Shown one piece after another: positions 53,674 to 62,960 of a stretch of 64,000 nucleotides of DNA (positions within the stretch are counted from its first letter, which is position 1; every line of letters starts with the position of its first letter). Both the position numbers and the translations under genes were made by a program. The notes beneath the pieces were generated by a model. The model was not told where the DNA came from and made no database searches. It saw nothing but the letters and a program-made list of their open reading frames with translations. The stretch is from JAHEFT01 sp963700705. GTDB lineage: Bacteria > Pseudomonadota > Gammaproteobacteria > Xanthomonadales > SZUA-36. The stretch covers positions 130,942 through 194,941 of the forward strand of contig CAVOYQ010000021.1 of assembly GCA_963700705.1 (NCBI GenBank), in the 5' to 3' direction.

Positions 53674-54627
53674 ATGGCCCGGGAAAGAAAAAACGCGATG
53701 GACCTGCTGCTGGCATCCCATCATTGCCGCCTGCTTGCCGATTCGACACGGCTGCGACTGCTGCTGTTGCTGGAACACGAAGAGATGAGTGTCGCAGAAC
53801 TTGCGGGTATCACCCAACTGGCGCAGCCGAGGGTTTCCACCCACCTGGCGAAACTCAAGGAGGCGGGCCTGGTGGCCGACCGCCGGGACGGGGTGTTCGT
53901 GTATTACCGGATTGCCACCACCAATTCCGATCCGAGCCTGGACCAGCTTTGGCAGTTTCTTCGGAAAAATACCGTTGATCCCCTGTTGCAACAGGACCTG
54001 CAGCGAATACCACAGGTTCTGAACAACCGAAGGGGAAGTGAGACCTGGGCGGACAGCGTGGCGGGGGACATGGAACGGCATTACTCTCCCGGCAGAACCT
54101 GGGAAGCCACGGCCCGGGGCCTGGTGCATCTTCTGGATCCGGGTGACGTTCTCGATATTGCCTCCGGTGATGGCGTACTGGCGGAACTGCTGGCGCCAAC
54201 GGCGCACAGCATCACCTGCCTGGATATCAGCACGCGGGTCGTTGAAGCCGGCCGCCGCCGCCTGGCCAGCTTTGCCAACGTCCGGTTTGAACTGGGCGAC
54301 ATGCATTCCCTGCCCGGTCCGGAGGCTGCCTATGACACCGTGTTGCTGATGCATGCATTGACCTATACCAACGAACCGGAGCAGGTATTCAGCGAGGCGG
54401 CCAGGGTGCTTCGTGGCGGCGGCAAACTGTTGGCCGTGACCTTGCAGCAACATCAGCACGCCAAGGCAGTTGAACCTTTTAACCACGTCAACCTGGGGTT
54501 CACAACAGGTCAGTTGGAAAAGTACTGCGTGGATGCCGGCCTGCAGGTTCAAACCTGTACCGTTTCAGCCATTGAAAAACGCTCACCCAACTATTCCGTA
54601 CTGTCGCTGTCTGCGGTCAAACCATGA
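53674..54627 (+). CDS. ArsR-family regulator fused to a SAM-dependent methyltransferase domain (SahR-like)
   Basis: The N-terminal ArsR helix-turn-helix (LADSTRLRLLLLLEHEEMSV, QLAQPRVSTHLAKLKEAGLV and a wing DRRDGVFVYYRI) is joined to a class I methyltransferase domain. That domain shows GDVLDIASGDGVLAELLA, DMHSLPGPEAAYDTVLLMHA and EAARVLRGGGKLLAVTLQ. Such fusions next to methionine-cycle genes are known as SahR-type sensors of S-adenosylhomocysteine. ATGs at 53674 (317 residues) and 53698 (309) are both possible; the second looks more like homologues. Its stop overlaps the metH ATG, which links the regulator to MetH. The ligand is inferred from context. Confidence 0.85.
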   Translation: MARERKNAMDLLLASHHCRLLADSTRLRLLLLLEHEEMSVAELAGITQLAQPRVSTHLAKLKEAGLVADRRDGVFVYYRIATTNSDPSLDQLWQFLRKNTVDPLLQQDLQRIPQVLNNRRGSETWADSVAGDMERHYSPGRTWEATARGLVHLLDPGDVLDIASGDGVLAELLAPTAHSITCLDISTRVVEAGRRRLASFANVRFELGDMHSLPGPEAAYDTVLLMHALTYTNEPEQVFSEAARVLRGGGKLLAVTLQQHQHAKAVEPFNHVNLGFTTGQLEKYCVDAGLQVQTCTVSAIEKRSPNYSVLSLSAVKP

Positions 54628-57600
54628 CCAATCTGCCCTATAAAAACCCCTCCAAAGTCCGAATCCTGGAAAGCCTGCTGGCCAAAAGAATCCTCGTCTT
54701 CGATGGCGCGATGGGCACCATGATCCAGGATCACCGACTGGAAGAAGCGGATTTTCGTGGGCAAAGGTTTGCCAACCATGAACGGTCGTTGAAAGGAAAT
54801 AACGACCTGTTGAGCCTGACCCGTCCCGATGTCATCAGTGAAATTCACCGCGGCTTCCTGGAAGCCGGGGCGGATATCCTGGAAACCAACACGTTCAACG
54901 CCTCTTCGATTTCCCAGGCTGACTATGGAATGGAAGGCCTGGTTCGTGAACTGAACCGCGAGAGCGCTCTGATCGCACGGCAGGCTGCCGATGACTACAT
55001 GGCCCACCACCCGGGCGAGGTGCGTTTCGTCATGGGCGCACTCGGCCCGACCAACCGCACCGCGTCGCTTTCCCCGGACGTGAACCGCCCGGAATACCGG
55101 AACATTGATTTCGCGACTTTGCGCGACGCTTATGCCGATGCCACTCACGGCCTGATCGAGGGCGGCGTCGATCTGCTCGTCGTTGAAACGGTTTTCGACA
55201 CGCTGAACTGCAAGGCAGCGCTTTTTGGCATCGCCAATGTTTTTGACGAGCTGGGGTTCCGCCTGCCGATCGTTATATCCGGGACCATCGTCGACGCCAG
55301 CGGCAGAACACTCTCGGGACAGACCGTGGAAGCGTTCTGGCTATCCATCCGGCATGCGAAGCCTTTTGCCGTCGGCTTGAATTGCGCCCTGGGCGCGGCC
55401 GAGATCCGGCCCTGGATCCGTGAACTTGCCCGCGTCGCGGACTGCCCGATCAGCCTTTATCCCAATGCCGGACTGCCGAATGAACTTGGCGAGTACGACG
55501 ACACCCCGGAAAACATGGCACGACTTCTCGGCAGTTTCGCCCAGGATGGCCTGCTGAACCTGGTCGGTGGATGTTGCGGCACGACGCCTGCCCATATCCA
55601 GGCCATCGCTGAGGCAGTCCGGGCAAAAAAACCCCGTGCTATCCCCGAACCGCCCGCCTGGTGCCGGCTTGTCCGGCCTGGAACCCCTGGCGCTGACGCC
55701 CGATCTGAATTTCGTCAATATCGGCGAGCGGACCAACGTCACCGGTTCGGCGGTTTTTCGCCGGCTGATCCAGCAGGACGATTATGCTGCCGCGCTGGAC
55801 ATTGCGCGCCAGCAAGTCGAAAACGGCGCGCAGATCATCGACGTGAACATGGATGAGGGCCTGCTGGACGGGCCGAAGGCGATGACCCGGTTTCTCAACC
55901 TGGTGGCGTCCGAGCCCGACATCTCGCGCGTCCCGGTCATGATCGACTCCTCGCGCTGGGACGTGCTGGAAGCCGGCTTGCAGTGCCTGCAGGGCAAGGG
56001 TGTCGTCAATTCGATCAGCATGAAGGAAGGCGAGGAGCAGTTCGTCGAACAGGCCCGCCTGGTCCGGCGCTACGGCGCTGCAGTGATCGTGATGGCTTTT
56101 GATGAAAAAGGCCAGGCCGACACGCTGGAGCGCCGGGTTTCGGTGTGCAAACGGGCCTGGAAAATCCTGACTGAAGAGGTCGGCTTTCCGCCGGAAGACA
56201 TCATTTTTGACCCCAATATTTTCGCCATCGCGACCGGATTGCCCGAGCATAACAGCTATGGCGTCGACTTCATCGAAGCCACCCGGCAAATCAAGCAGGC
56301 CTGCCCCGGCGCGCTCGTATCCGGCGGGCTCAGCAACGTGTCATTTTCCTTCCGCGGCCAGGATCGCGTCCGCGAAGCCATCCACTCGGTGTTTCTCTAC
56401 CACGCCATCAAGGCCGGCCTGGACATGGCCATCGTCAATGCCGGGCAACTGGAAATCTACGATGAAATAGATCCCAGGCTGCGCACCGCGGTGGAAGATG
56501 TCGTGCTGAACCGGTCGGAAGACGCCACCGACCGCTTGCTGGAACTGGCCCAGGAATTCCAGGGCAGTACCCAGAAAGAAACCAGCGATGAGGAATGGCG
56601 CGCGCTGCCGGTTCATGACCGCCTGGTCCACTCGCTGGTCAAGGGCATCAACAGCCACATCGAGGAAGACACCGAGGAAGCCAGGCGGCTGTCCACCCGG
56701 GCCCTGGACGTGATCGAAGGCCCGCTGATGGACGGCATGAACGTGGTCGGCGACCTGTTTGGCGACGGCCGGATGTTCCTGCCCCAGGTGGTCAAGAGCG
56801 CCCGCGTGATGAAGCAGGCGGTTGCGGTTCTGATACCGCACATCGAGCATGAAAAACGGCTCAGCGGAGACACCGCCAGCAGCCAGGGACACGTGGTGAT
56901 GGCCACGGTCAAGGGTGATGTACATGACATCGGCAAGAACATCGTCGGCGTCGTGCTGCGCTGCAACAATTTCGAAGTCACCGACCTGGGCGTGATGGTG
57001 CCGGGCGAGACCATCATTTCCGCGGCGCTGAAAGCGAAAGCGGACATCATCGGCCTGTCCGGCCTGATCACGCCTTCGCTGGAAGAAATGCGCGTGATCG
57101 CGGCCGAAATGAAACGCCAGGGCCTGGACCAACCGCTGATGATCGGCGGCGCGACGACCTCGCCCATGCACACCGCACTGCGCATCGAACCGGAATACGA
57201 CAACGGGGTTTTCTGGGTCAAGGACGCCTCGCGCGCCGTCGGCGTGGCGCGCCAGTTGATCGGGGCGGAAACGCCGCAAATCGCTGCACCAGAAAACCAC
57301 CGCGGAATATCGCGACATGCGCGAACGCCGGGCCCGGGGCAGCAACCGCAAACCGCCGGTTTCGATCGAAAAGGCCCGCGGCAACCGCCTGAATATCGAC
57401 TGGCAGGCTGCGGACATCAAGCGCCCCGAGCACCCCGGATTGCAGGTGCTCGAAGACTACCCGCTGGAACGGCTGGTCGAGTTTATCGACTGGACACCGT
57501 TTTTCCAGACCTGGGAACTGGCCGGCCGTTACCCGGACATCCTGACCGACGAGGTGGTTGGCGAAGCCGCCAGCAGCCTCTACGCGGACGCCCGTGAAAT

Positions 57601-58332
57601 GCTCGACCGGATCGTCAAGGAGAAATGGCTGCAGGCGCGGGCAGTTTTCGGGCTCTACCCCGCTTCGTCCTGCGGCGACGACGTACTCTTGTACACCGAT
57701 GACAGCCGCGGCGAGGTGCTGGAAAAACTCCTGTTCCTGCGACAGCAAAAACCCAAGGCCGAAGGCCGGGCCAACCGCTGCCTGGCCGATTACGTCGCCC
57801 CGCAGGACAGCGGACTGAAGGACTACGCCGGCCTGTTCGCCGTCACCGCCGGGCCTGGGCATCGAGAAAAAGCTGGCGGAGTTTGAAGCCGCGCACGATG
57901 ACTACAACTCCATCCTGCTCAAGGCCCTGGCCGACCGCCTGGCGGAGGCCTTTGCCGAGCACCTGCACCAGCGGGTGCGCAAGGAGTTCTGGGCGTATGC
58001 GGCCGGATGAAACCCTGGCCAACGATGAACTGATCGAGGAAGCCTACCGCGGAATCCGGCCGGCGCCGGGTTATCCCGCCTGCCCGGATCACAGCGAAAA
58101 GGAAAAAATCTTCCGCCTGCTCGACGCGCCCGGCAACGCCGGCATGGAACTGACCAGCGGATACGCCATGCTCCCGACTGCCGCCGTGTGCGGTTACTAC
58201 TTCGCCCATCCGCAGGCGGAATATTTCGTACTGGGACCGGTGCTGCCCGACCAGATGGAGGATTACGCCCGACGCAAAGGCTGCAGTATCGATGACGTCA
58301 GGAAGCTGCTGCCATCCAACCGGGTTGACTGA
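54624..58332 (+). CDS. metH: Cobalamin-dependent methionine synthase (four frameshifts)
   Basis: MetH transfers methyl from 5-methyltetrahydrofolate through cobalamin to homocysteine. About 1236 residues are restored, the full family length. The homocysteine domain has LVFDGAMGTMIQDHRLEEAD and zinc Cys in LVGGCCGTTPAHI. The folate domain has NFVNIGERTNVTGS and VMIDSSRWDVLEAGL, the cobalamin domain VKGDVHDIGKNIVGVVL (axial His) and MIGGATTSPMHTALRI, and the activation domain SGYAMLPTAAVCGYYFAHPQ. Breaks lie near 55650-55662, 57275-57285, the GGG at 57851-57853 and 58000-58006. No cobalamin riboswitch is visible; control probably comes through the coupled SahR-like gene. Confidence 0.96.
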
Positions 58333-58347
58333 ACGCGGTCAACCCGG
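58320..58347. other. Perfect hairpin over the metH stop codon
   Basis: CCGGGTTGAC and GTCAACCCGG form a 10-bp stem with an eight-base loop that includes the metH TGA. No T run follows on either strand, so it is not a standard terminator. It could slow exonucleases or act as a two-sided block between convergent genes. Confidence 0.5.
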
Positions 58348-58374
58348 TGGTGGCCGGAAATGTGCGGCGAGAAA

Positions 58375-59499
58375 TTATTTGGTCGCCATTCGCGCTTCGA
58401 GATCACGGCAGGTATAACCCGCCGTTTCCAGCGAATAAATCCGCTGCAGGCGCTTCGTGCCCGCCCCCAGGCCGATGTCGTTCAGTGTGTACTCAAGGGT
58501 AAGATCATTGCAGTTGTTTCCGGTTATGGTCACGCTACCTGCCACTTCACGATCCGCGGCCTTGCTACCCCTGAACTCACCATTGGTGACCCGCACGATC
58601 GGAATAGTGACGGTGGTCGTCACCCATCCGAAATTCGGCATTGCCAGTAAGCCACAACATGTTTCCATCGGCATCAAAGGTGTACCAGGAAAGAAACATC
58701 AGCAAGGAAGAATCGATCAGCTCATCAGGCTCTGGAATCACATCCGGAACCATTTCAGAGATTGAAATGACGAAACCCTGGTCAGATGCGCCGTCTACTA
58801 CCCAGGTTCCGGATAAACGGCCGGATAGCGGAATGTTGGGATTTGCATCAAGTAAATTTGCGGTCGTGTCAATCCAAATTGACCACCGCTTGTCAAAACC
58901 AATACGTTCGATGACTAATATCCAAGTATGAATTGTTGTAGATCGTCGGCGTCACGATCGAGCCATAGTCGTTAAGCTGCGGCGAAGATAAATTGTCCAA
59001 TACAAAGACCCACCTTCTATCGTGACCATCCGAGTACCCGGTGTGTTCCCTCCGAATATTTTGCGGGAATCCAGGAAATCATTGCTTGCCCCAACTGTTT
59101 GGCTCGGCGCTAAGTTGCATGTAGATTGCCGGTAGGGAAAAACTGCTCCGTCATAGCCAACCGCAACCCGAGGAACCATGTAAAAGGTAACTGCCGGGTC
59201 CAGTCTGTCGGGTATTCTGAACTCGACCAGGATTACCGATCGATCAGGTTCAGCACAGGCAACACGATAGACGGCCAGATTTACGGGTAGATTTGTACCC
59301 GGCTTGAAGGCGTTTTCCAAAGTGATTTCCTTATCTGCCGACTTTAATCGCGTTATCGCCATAAAGCGTGGTCTGCAGGTCAGGAAGCGTAACGCAGCCC
59401 GGTGGATACGGCGTGTACGGGTTATTCAATGAAGTTTGACCAGGCCTGCGCATTGGCACTGCAGAAACTCATCAACAGGAAAAAGATGCAGGTTTTCAT
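58375..59499 (-). CDS. Secreted protein of unknown function, array member 1 (frameshifted)
   Basis: This is an unrecognised secreted protein of about 370 residues. The signal peptide MKTCIFFLLMSFCSANAQAW starts at 59499 with GGAG nine bases upstream. Its parts are NPYTPYPPGC near residue 26, a middle domain with VYRVACAEPDRSVILVEF and NTPGTRMVTIEGGSLYWTI, and a C-terminal domain with LSGRLSGTWVVDGASDQGF-like sequence, FLSWYTFDADGNMLWLTG and LQRIYSLETAGYTCRDLEAR. It is a close paralogue of the next gene, whose stop overlaps this start (ATGA). Frame breaks occur near 59423, 59340, 58930 and 58620-58645. The C-terminal domain is the one shared with members 5 and 6. Confidence 0.7.
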
Positions 59500-60610
59500 T
59501 GTGCTGTCTCCATCCGGGCTTCCAGGTCGCGGCAGGTGTAGCCCGCCGTTTCCAGCGAATAAATTCGTTGCAGATGACCGATGCCGGAACCCATGCCAAT
59601 CGCGTCCAGAGTGTATTCAAAAGCGAGGTCATTGCAGTTGACAGCGGTGATGGTGGCGCTGCCAACCACTTCACGGTCGGCGGCCTTGCTGCCCATAAAT
59701 TCGCCGTTGGTGACCCTGACGATCGGGACCGTGACGGCGGTCGCTCCCATCTGAAACTCGGCATTACCGGTAAGCCACAACATGTTTCCATCAGCGTCGA
59801 AGGTGTACCAGGACAGAAACATCAGCAAGCGTGAATCCAACAGCTCGGAAGGCTCCGGAATAGCGTCCGGAACCATCTCTGAAATCGCCAGGACGAAACC
59901 CTGGTCAGAGGCGCCCTCGTCCACCCACGTCCCCGACAAACGACCCGAAAGCGGCATGCTGGCGTTGGCGGAAAACAGCATGGCAGTGGAAGGCACCGTT
60001 ACGAAATACGGGTTCATTCCACCGGGAAACGCAATCACAAGACTCATCGTTGTAGTCTTCCGGACCTATAACGGACCCGTTAAAGGCCTTCAGAAGAATA
60101 ATTATCCAGCACGAAAAGCCATCGCCCGTTGTTACCGTCCGTCAAAGTCGTCATCATGACCACCCAGGATTTCGTTGAAACCAGGATACCTGCCGTCATC
60201 CCAGCCATTCGGCTCTCTCATTCAGACGCATGTCGACGTATCCGGAAGAATCTTCGCCGTGATAAACACTCACACCAGGCACCCAAATACTGGCTCCCAT
60301 TGAACGCAGCCAGGCGGGGATGGATAACTCAACCAGGACTATGGAGCGGTTGTGGTCAGCACAGGCAACCCGATACACGGACAGATCGCACCGGTATTAG
60401 CGTGGAAGACTCGGGAACTGAGGCGTTAAACTGTTCAATTTGGCCTTCAAAAACCTTTACCGCGTAGTCTCCGTACAATACTGTCTGCAGGTCCGGAAGC
60501 GTCGCACAGCCCGGAGGATACGGAGTGTAGGGGTTTTCAACAAAGTTCGACCAGGCCTGTGCGTTGGCACTGCAAAAAAGCACCAATAAAAAACAGATCA
60601 CCATTTTCAT
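59496..60610 (-). CDS. Secreted protein of unknown function, array member 2 (frameshifted)
   Basis: This paralogue of member 1 has the same plan: signal MKMVICFLLVLFCSANAQAW from 60610 (GGAG eight bases upstream), NPYTPYPPGCATLPDLQTVL, VYRVACADHNRSIVLVELS, then the C-terminal domain. That domain, intact from about 60047 to 59496, reads GRLSGTWVDEGASDQGFVLA, LLMFLSWYTFDADGNMLWL, VPIVRVTNGEFMGSKAADRE and GHLQRIYSLETAGYTCRDLE. Breaks lie near 60380, 60190 and 60050-60090. The domain is likely a small beta-rich fold. No enzyme residues are recognised. It lies 93 bp after member 3, across a hairpin. Confidence 0.7.
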
Positions 60611-60668
60611 TTCATACTCTCCAGTCAATCATTCGAAACGCGTTGCCGTGCTTTACTGCTCAAGGAAG

Positions 60669-60695
60669 TGAGTCCGCCGCGAATCGGCGGACTCA
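60669..60695 (-). terminator. Terminator-like hairpin between array members 3 and 2
   Basis: TGAGTCCGCC and GGCGGACTCA form a perfect 10-bp stem with a seven-base loop, nine bases after the member 3 stop. On the minus strand CTTCCTTGAG follows, a poor T tract. It probably reduces read-through from members 6-3 into 2-1. Confidence 0.5.
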
Positions 60696-60703
60696 CATCC
60701 GCC

Positions 60704-61210
60704 TCACGGTTCCGCGGAAAAACGGGTGCCGGTGAAAGAAGGACAGCTCGCCATCAGGAGGTTGCCGTCTTTGTCGAAAACTTCCGCCATACCGGAGCCG
60801 GAATACTCGGTGGCGTCTTCATCTATCGATACTTCATTGGTCACTACTGTCCAGCCGATGGTGTTTCCTGCTGCGTCGTAGCGGAACATCTTGAACCGGC
60901 CCAGGTAGTCATTGCCGCCGAGGTGCGTCCAGACCATCATGTGCGCAGACAGGAGAGCCGGGTTGCTGGCCGGGACGATCTGCCCGGTGCCGCCAAGTTC
61001 GTACTTGTGCATGGCCGGAAACGAGGCAAACGCGGGGCCACCGGCACAGTTGGCGACGGCGACCTCGACGTCCCAGAGTCCGACGATCCGATTTGATTTT
61101 GCGTTGGTACTCGACGCAGCACTGACTTGCGCGGAAGCGGTTAACAATATAAGAAGCAATACGATCCAGACAGCTCTGGCACTTGCAATGACTTTGTACA
61201 GGTGTTTCAT
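60704..61210 (-). CDS. Secreted protein of unknown function, array member 3
   Basis: This intact 168-residue protein has a signal peptide (VIASARAVWIVLLLILLTAS, cut after VSA). The mature part is one domain that starts NRIVGLWDVEVAVANCAGGP and has HKYELGGTGQIVPASN, MMVWTHLGGNDYLGRFKMFR and VSIDEDATEYSGSGMAEVFD, ending CPSFTGTRF. Two Cys (in ANCAG and ASCPS) could pair. The pattern recalls a small lipocalin-like secreted family seen in several phyla without known role. AGGAGAAC lies upstream of the ATG at 61210 and overlaps the member 4 stop region. Confidence 0.8.
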   Translation of the reverse strand: MKHLYKVIASARAVWIVLLLILLTASAQVSAASSTNAKSNRIVGLWDVEVAVANCAGGPAFASFPAMHKYELGGTGQIVPASNPALLSAHMMVWTHLGGNDYLGRFKMFRYDAAGNTIGWTVVTNEVSIDEDATEYSGSGMAEVFDKDGNLLMASCPSFTGTRFSAEP

Positions 61211-61222
61211 GTGAGTGTTCTC

Positions 61223-61673
61223 CTAGAAGTTTTCGAAACGTTTCGCCGTTTCGGTTGCGCAATGGGCAGGATCAGCCCGTCGTTGGCGTCAAATACCTCG
61301 ACCACGGCCGTGCCGGTAAAGCCCATTGCCGTCATCGCTGAGCTCCAGTCGCCGGGTGACCTTTTGTGTACTCCGCCACTGAGCCGTCGTGGTTGAAACG
61401 AAAGAACCGCAGCACCGCCGCATAGCTGTTGCCGGCCACATGGCGCCATCTGCCTTGCCCGGTGCTACCCGGATTTGACTGCAGTACGTGTTCCGGTCTC
61501 GAACAGTGCACCGCACGGGGAAAACGTGTCCACGGCGCGCAGGGTCACAAGGCTCGCTCCGGTGCCACAATTCCGGAGCGTCACGCTTACGTCCCAGGTA
61601 CCCGCGACAGCCCGGGCGTGGATCCAGCTCTGGATTCAGGCCTTGTTTCGTGCTGAGTGTGCGCGCAAAACAT
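61223..61673 (-). CDS. Protein of unknown function, array member 4 (paralogue of member 3, frameshifted)
   Basis: It shares the member 3 domain: VAGTWDVSVTLRNCGTGAS, GRWRHVAGNSYAAVLRFFRF, NHDGSVAEYTKVTRRLELSD, FTGTAVVEVFDANDGLI, and in a third frame CATETAKRFENF, equal to the CPSFTGTRF end of member 3. Breaks are near 61620, 61470, 61330 and 61250. The ATG at 61673 overlaps the member 5 stop (TGATG). No clear signal peptide follows that ATG, so either the N-terminus is damaged or another start is used. Confidence 0.55.
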
Positions 61674-62939
61674 CACAGCGGTCCGGGCAAGCCGGGGCTG
61701 CGATACAGCGATTCACACAGGGCAACGGAATCATCGACGATCCTCCTGATCGGGATCACGCCGGAAGCGGCCGGACGCGTACTCGCCATCGCCGTCCCAG
61801 GCATAACGAATTTCGCCGGACTTGCAGTCGGTGAATTCCAGGTCGATCGTTCCATCCCGGAAGCGTTCCGGTTCGGGCAGCGCGGCGTCAAACGCCCCGT
61901 TCGCAGTCCAGTCGATGTCAAGTTCGGCAGAAGTACCGTCAAATCGGACCGAAGGCCGTCATCCAGCGATGAGCGAAATCGCCGCTGGCTGAAGGCGCGT
62001 TCGCGTACGTGAACCAACCCAGGAAGACCTTGTTGAGATTTTCAAAAATGGTCAGGAAAATACCTTGCCCCGGCGTTTCCGGGTTGTACCAGCTACCGGC
62101 AAGACCGGCATTGATCCGGAACGACGCGGGCGGCGCCAGCACGTACAGGAAGTCGCCGATGGTCTGACCGCCGATGTTCTGGGTGACAAAGTAGTAATCC
62201 CGTCCCGCTTCCAGGTCGATACTCTGACGGCCATACATGACATATCCAACCCGGTTGGCGTGTGGATTGGCGGGGTTAACCGGCGCCGTATAAACCTGCA
62301 GACATATACTGTATGCTCCACTTCATCGAAGTATCCGAGAAATAGTAGGGCCCGTCCCGGGAAACCCGGATCGGACCGGATTGCTTGTAACTCGATTTAT
62401 TGAAGGGGCCACAAACCGAAGCCATGGTCGGATCACTCCTGGTGAACTCGCCCCTGGTAAAGTCCGGTACAGAAACGATATTTTCAGAGCTGACCGATCC
62501 CGGACCGTCAAACCAGATGGCCCACGGACCTTCCTGCAGACTCGCGCACCCCTGTCTGTACAACCAGGATGTAGTTGACGCCCGAGTTCAGGGTGTAACG
62601 CCAGTATTCCGTATTTTTCAAGACATTCTGATCGGGTGCTTGCGGATCAAAATGGTCCTGGTACACCCTGGCGAATACTGCAACCGCACCGTAGCCCCAT
62701 AGGTTATCGAGCGCATCATTCAGGTTGTAGGAACCACTGATGCTCACGCTGAACGCAGCCTGCTGATAACGCCAGATGGAGTTTGACAGGGCTCATAGCC
62801 CGATAGCGAGGCGCACCCCAGGTTCACCGCCCTTGAACATTCCGCCAAGCAGCGTGCTTTCCGCCCGGGCATTCACCGTGCCGAACAGGAAAACCACCAA
62901 CACAAGGATCCGTACTGTGACTTTTAAATTTGGATGCAT
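61673..62939 (-). CDS. Secreted protein of unknown function, array member 5 (frameshifted)
   Basis: About 422 residues from 62939, with a signal peptide MHPNLKVTVRILVLVVFLFG (cut after ARA) and AGGAG nine bases upstream. Two beta-rich segments follow (VAVFARVYQDHFDP and YTLNSGVNYILVVQTG; PWAIWFDGPGSVSSENIVS and DGPYYFSDTS), similar to pre-peptidase C-terminal type domains. The C-terminal domain reads RINAGLAGSWYNPETPGQGI, LNKVFLGWFTYANAP, FAHRWMTAFGP and VIPIRRIVDDSVALCESLYR. The coding frame changes near 62830, 62560, 62300 and 61945-62000, with further slips likely between 61790 and 61880. It is paralogous to member 6, from which it is 21 bp away. Confidence 0.7.
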
Positions 62940-62960
62940 GACCATCTTCTCCTCGTCATC

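Noticed and set aside
56341..57420. Minus-strand frame of 359 codons
   Set aside because: It is antisense to the cobalamin and folate domains of metH and has no recognisable domain.
54624..58332. metH as a pseudogene
   Set aside because: All catalytic and cofactor-binding blocks are intact on both sides of each break, and breaks fall at G/C runs like those in other genes.
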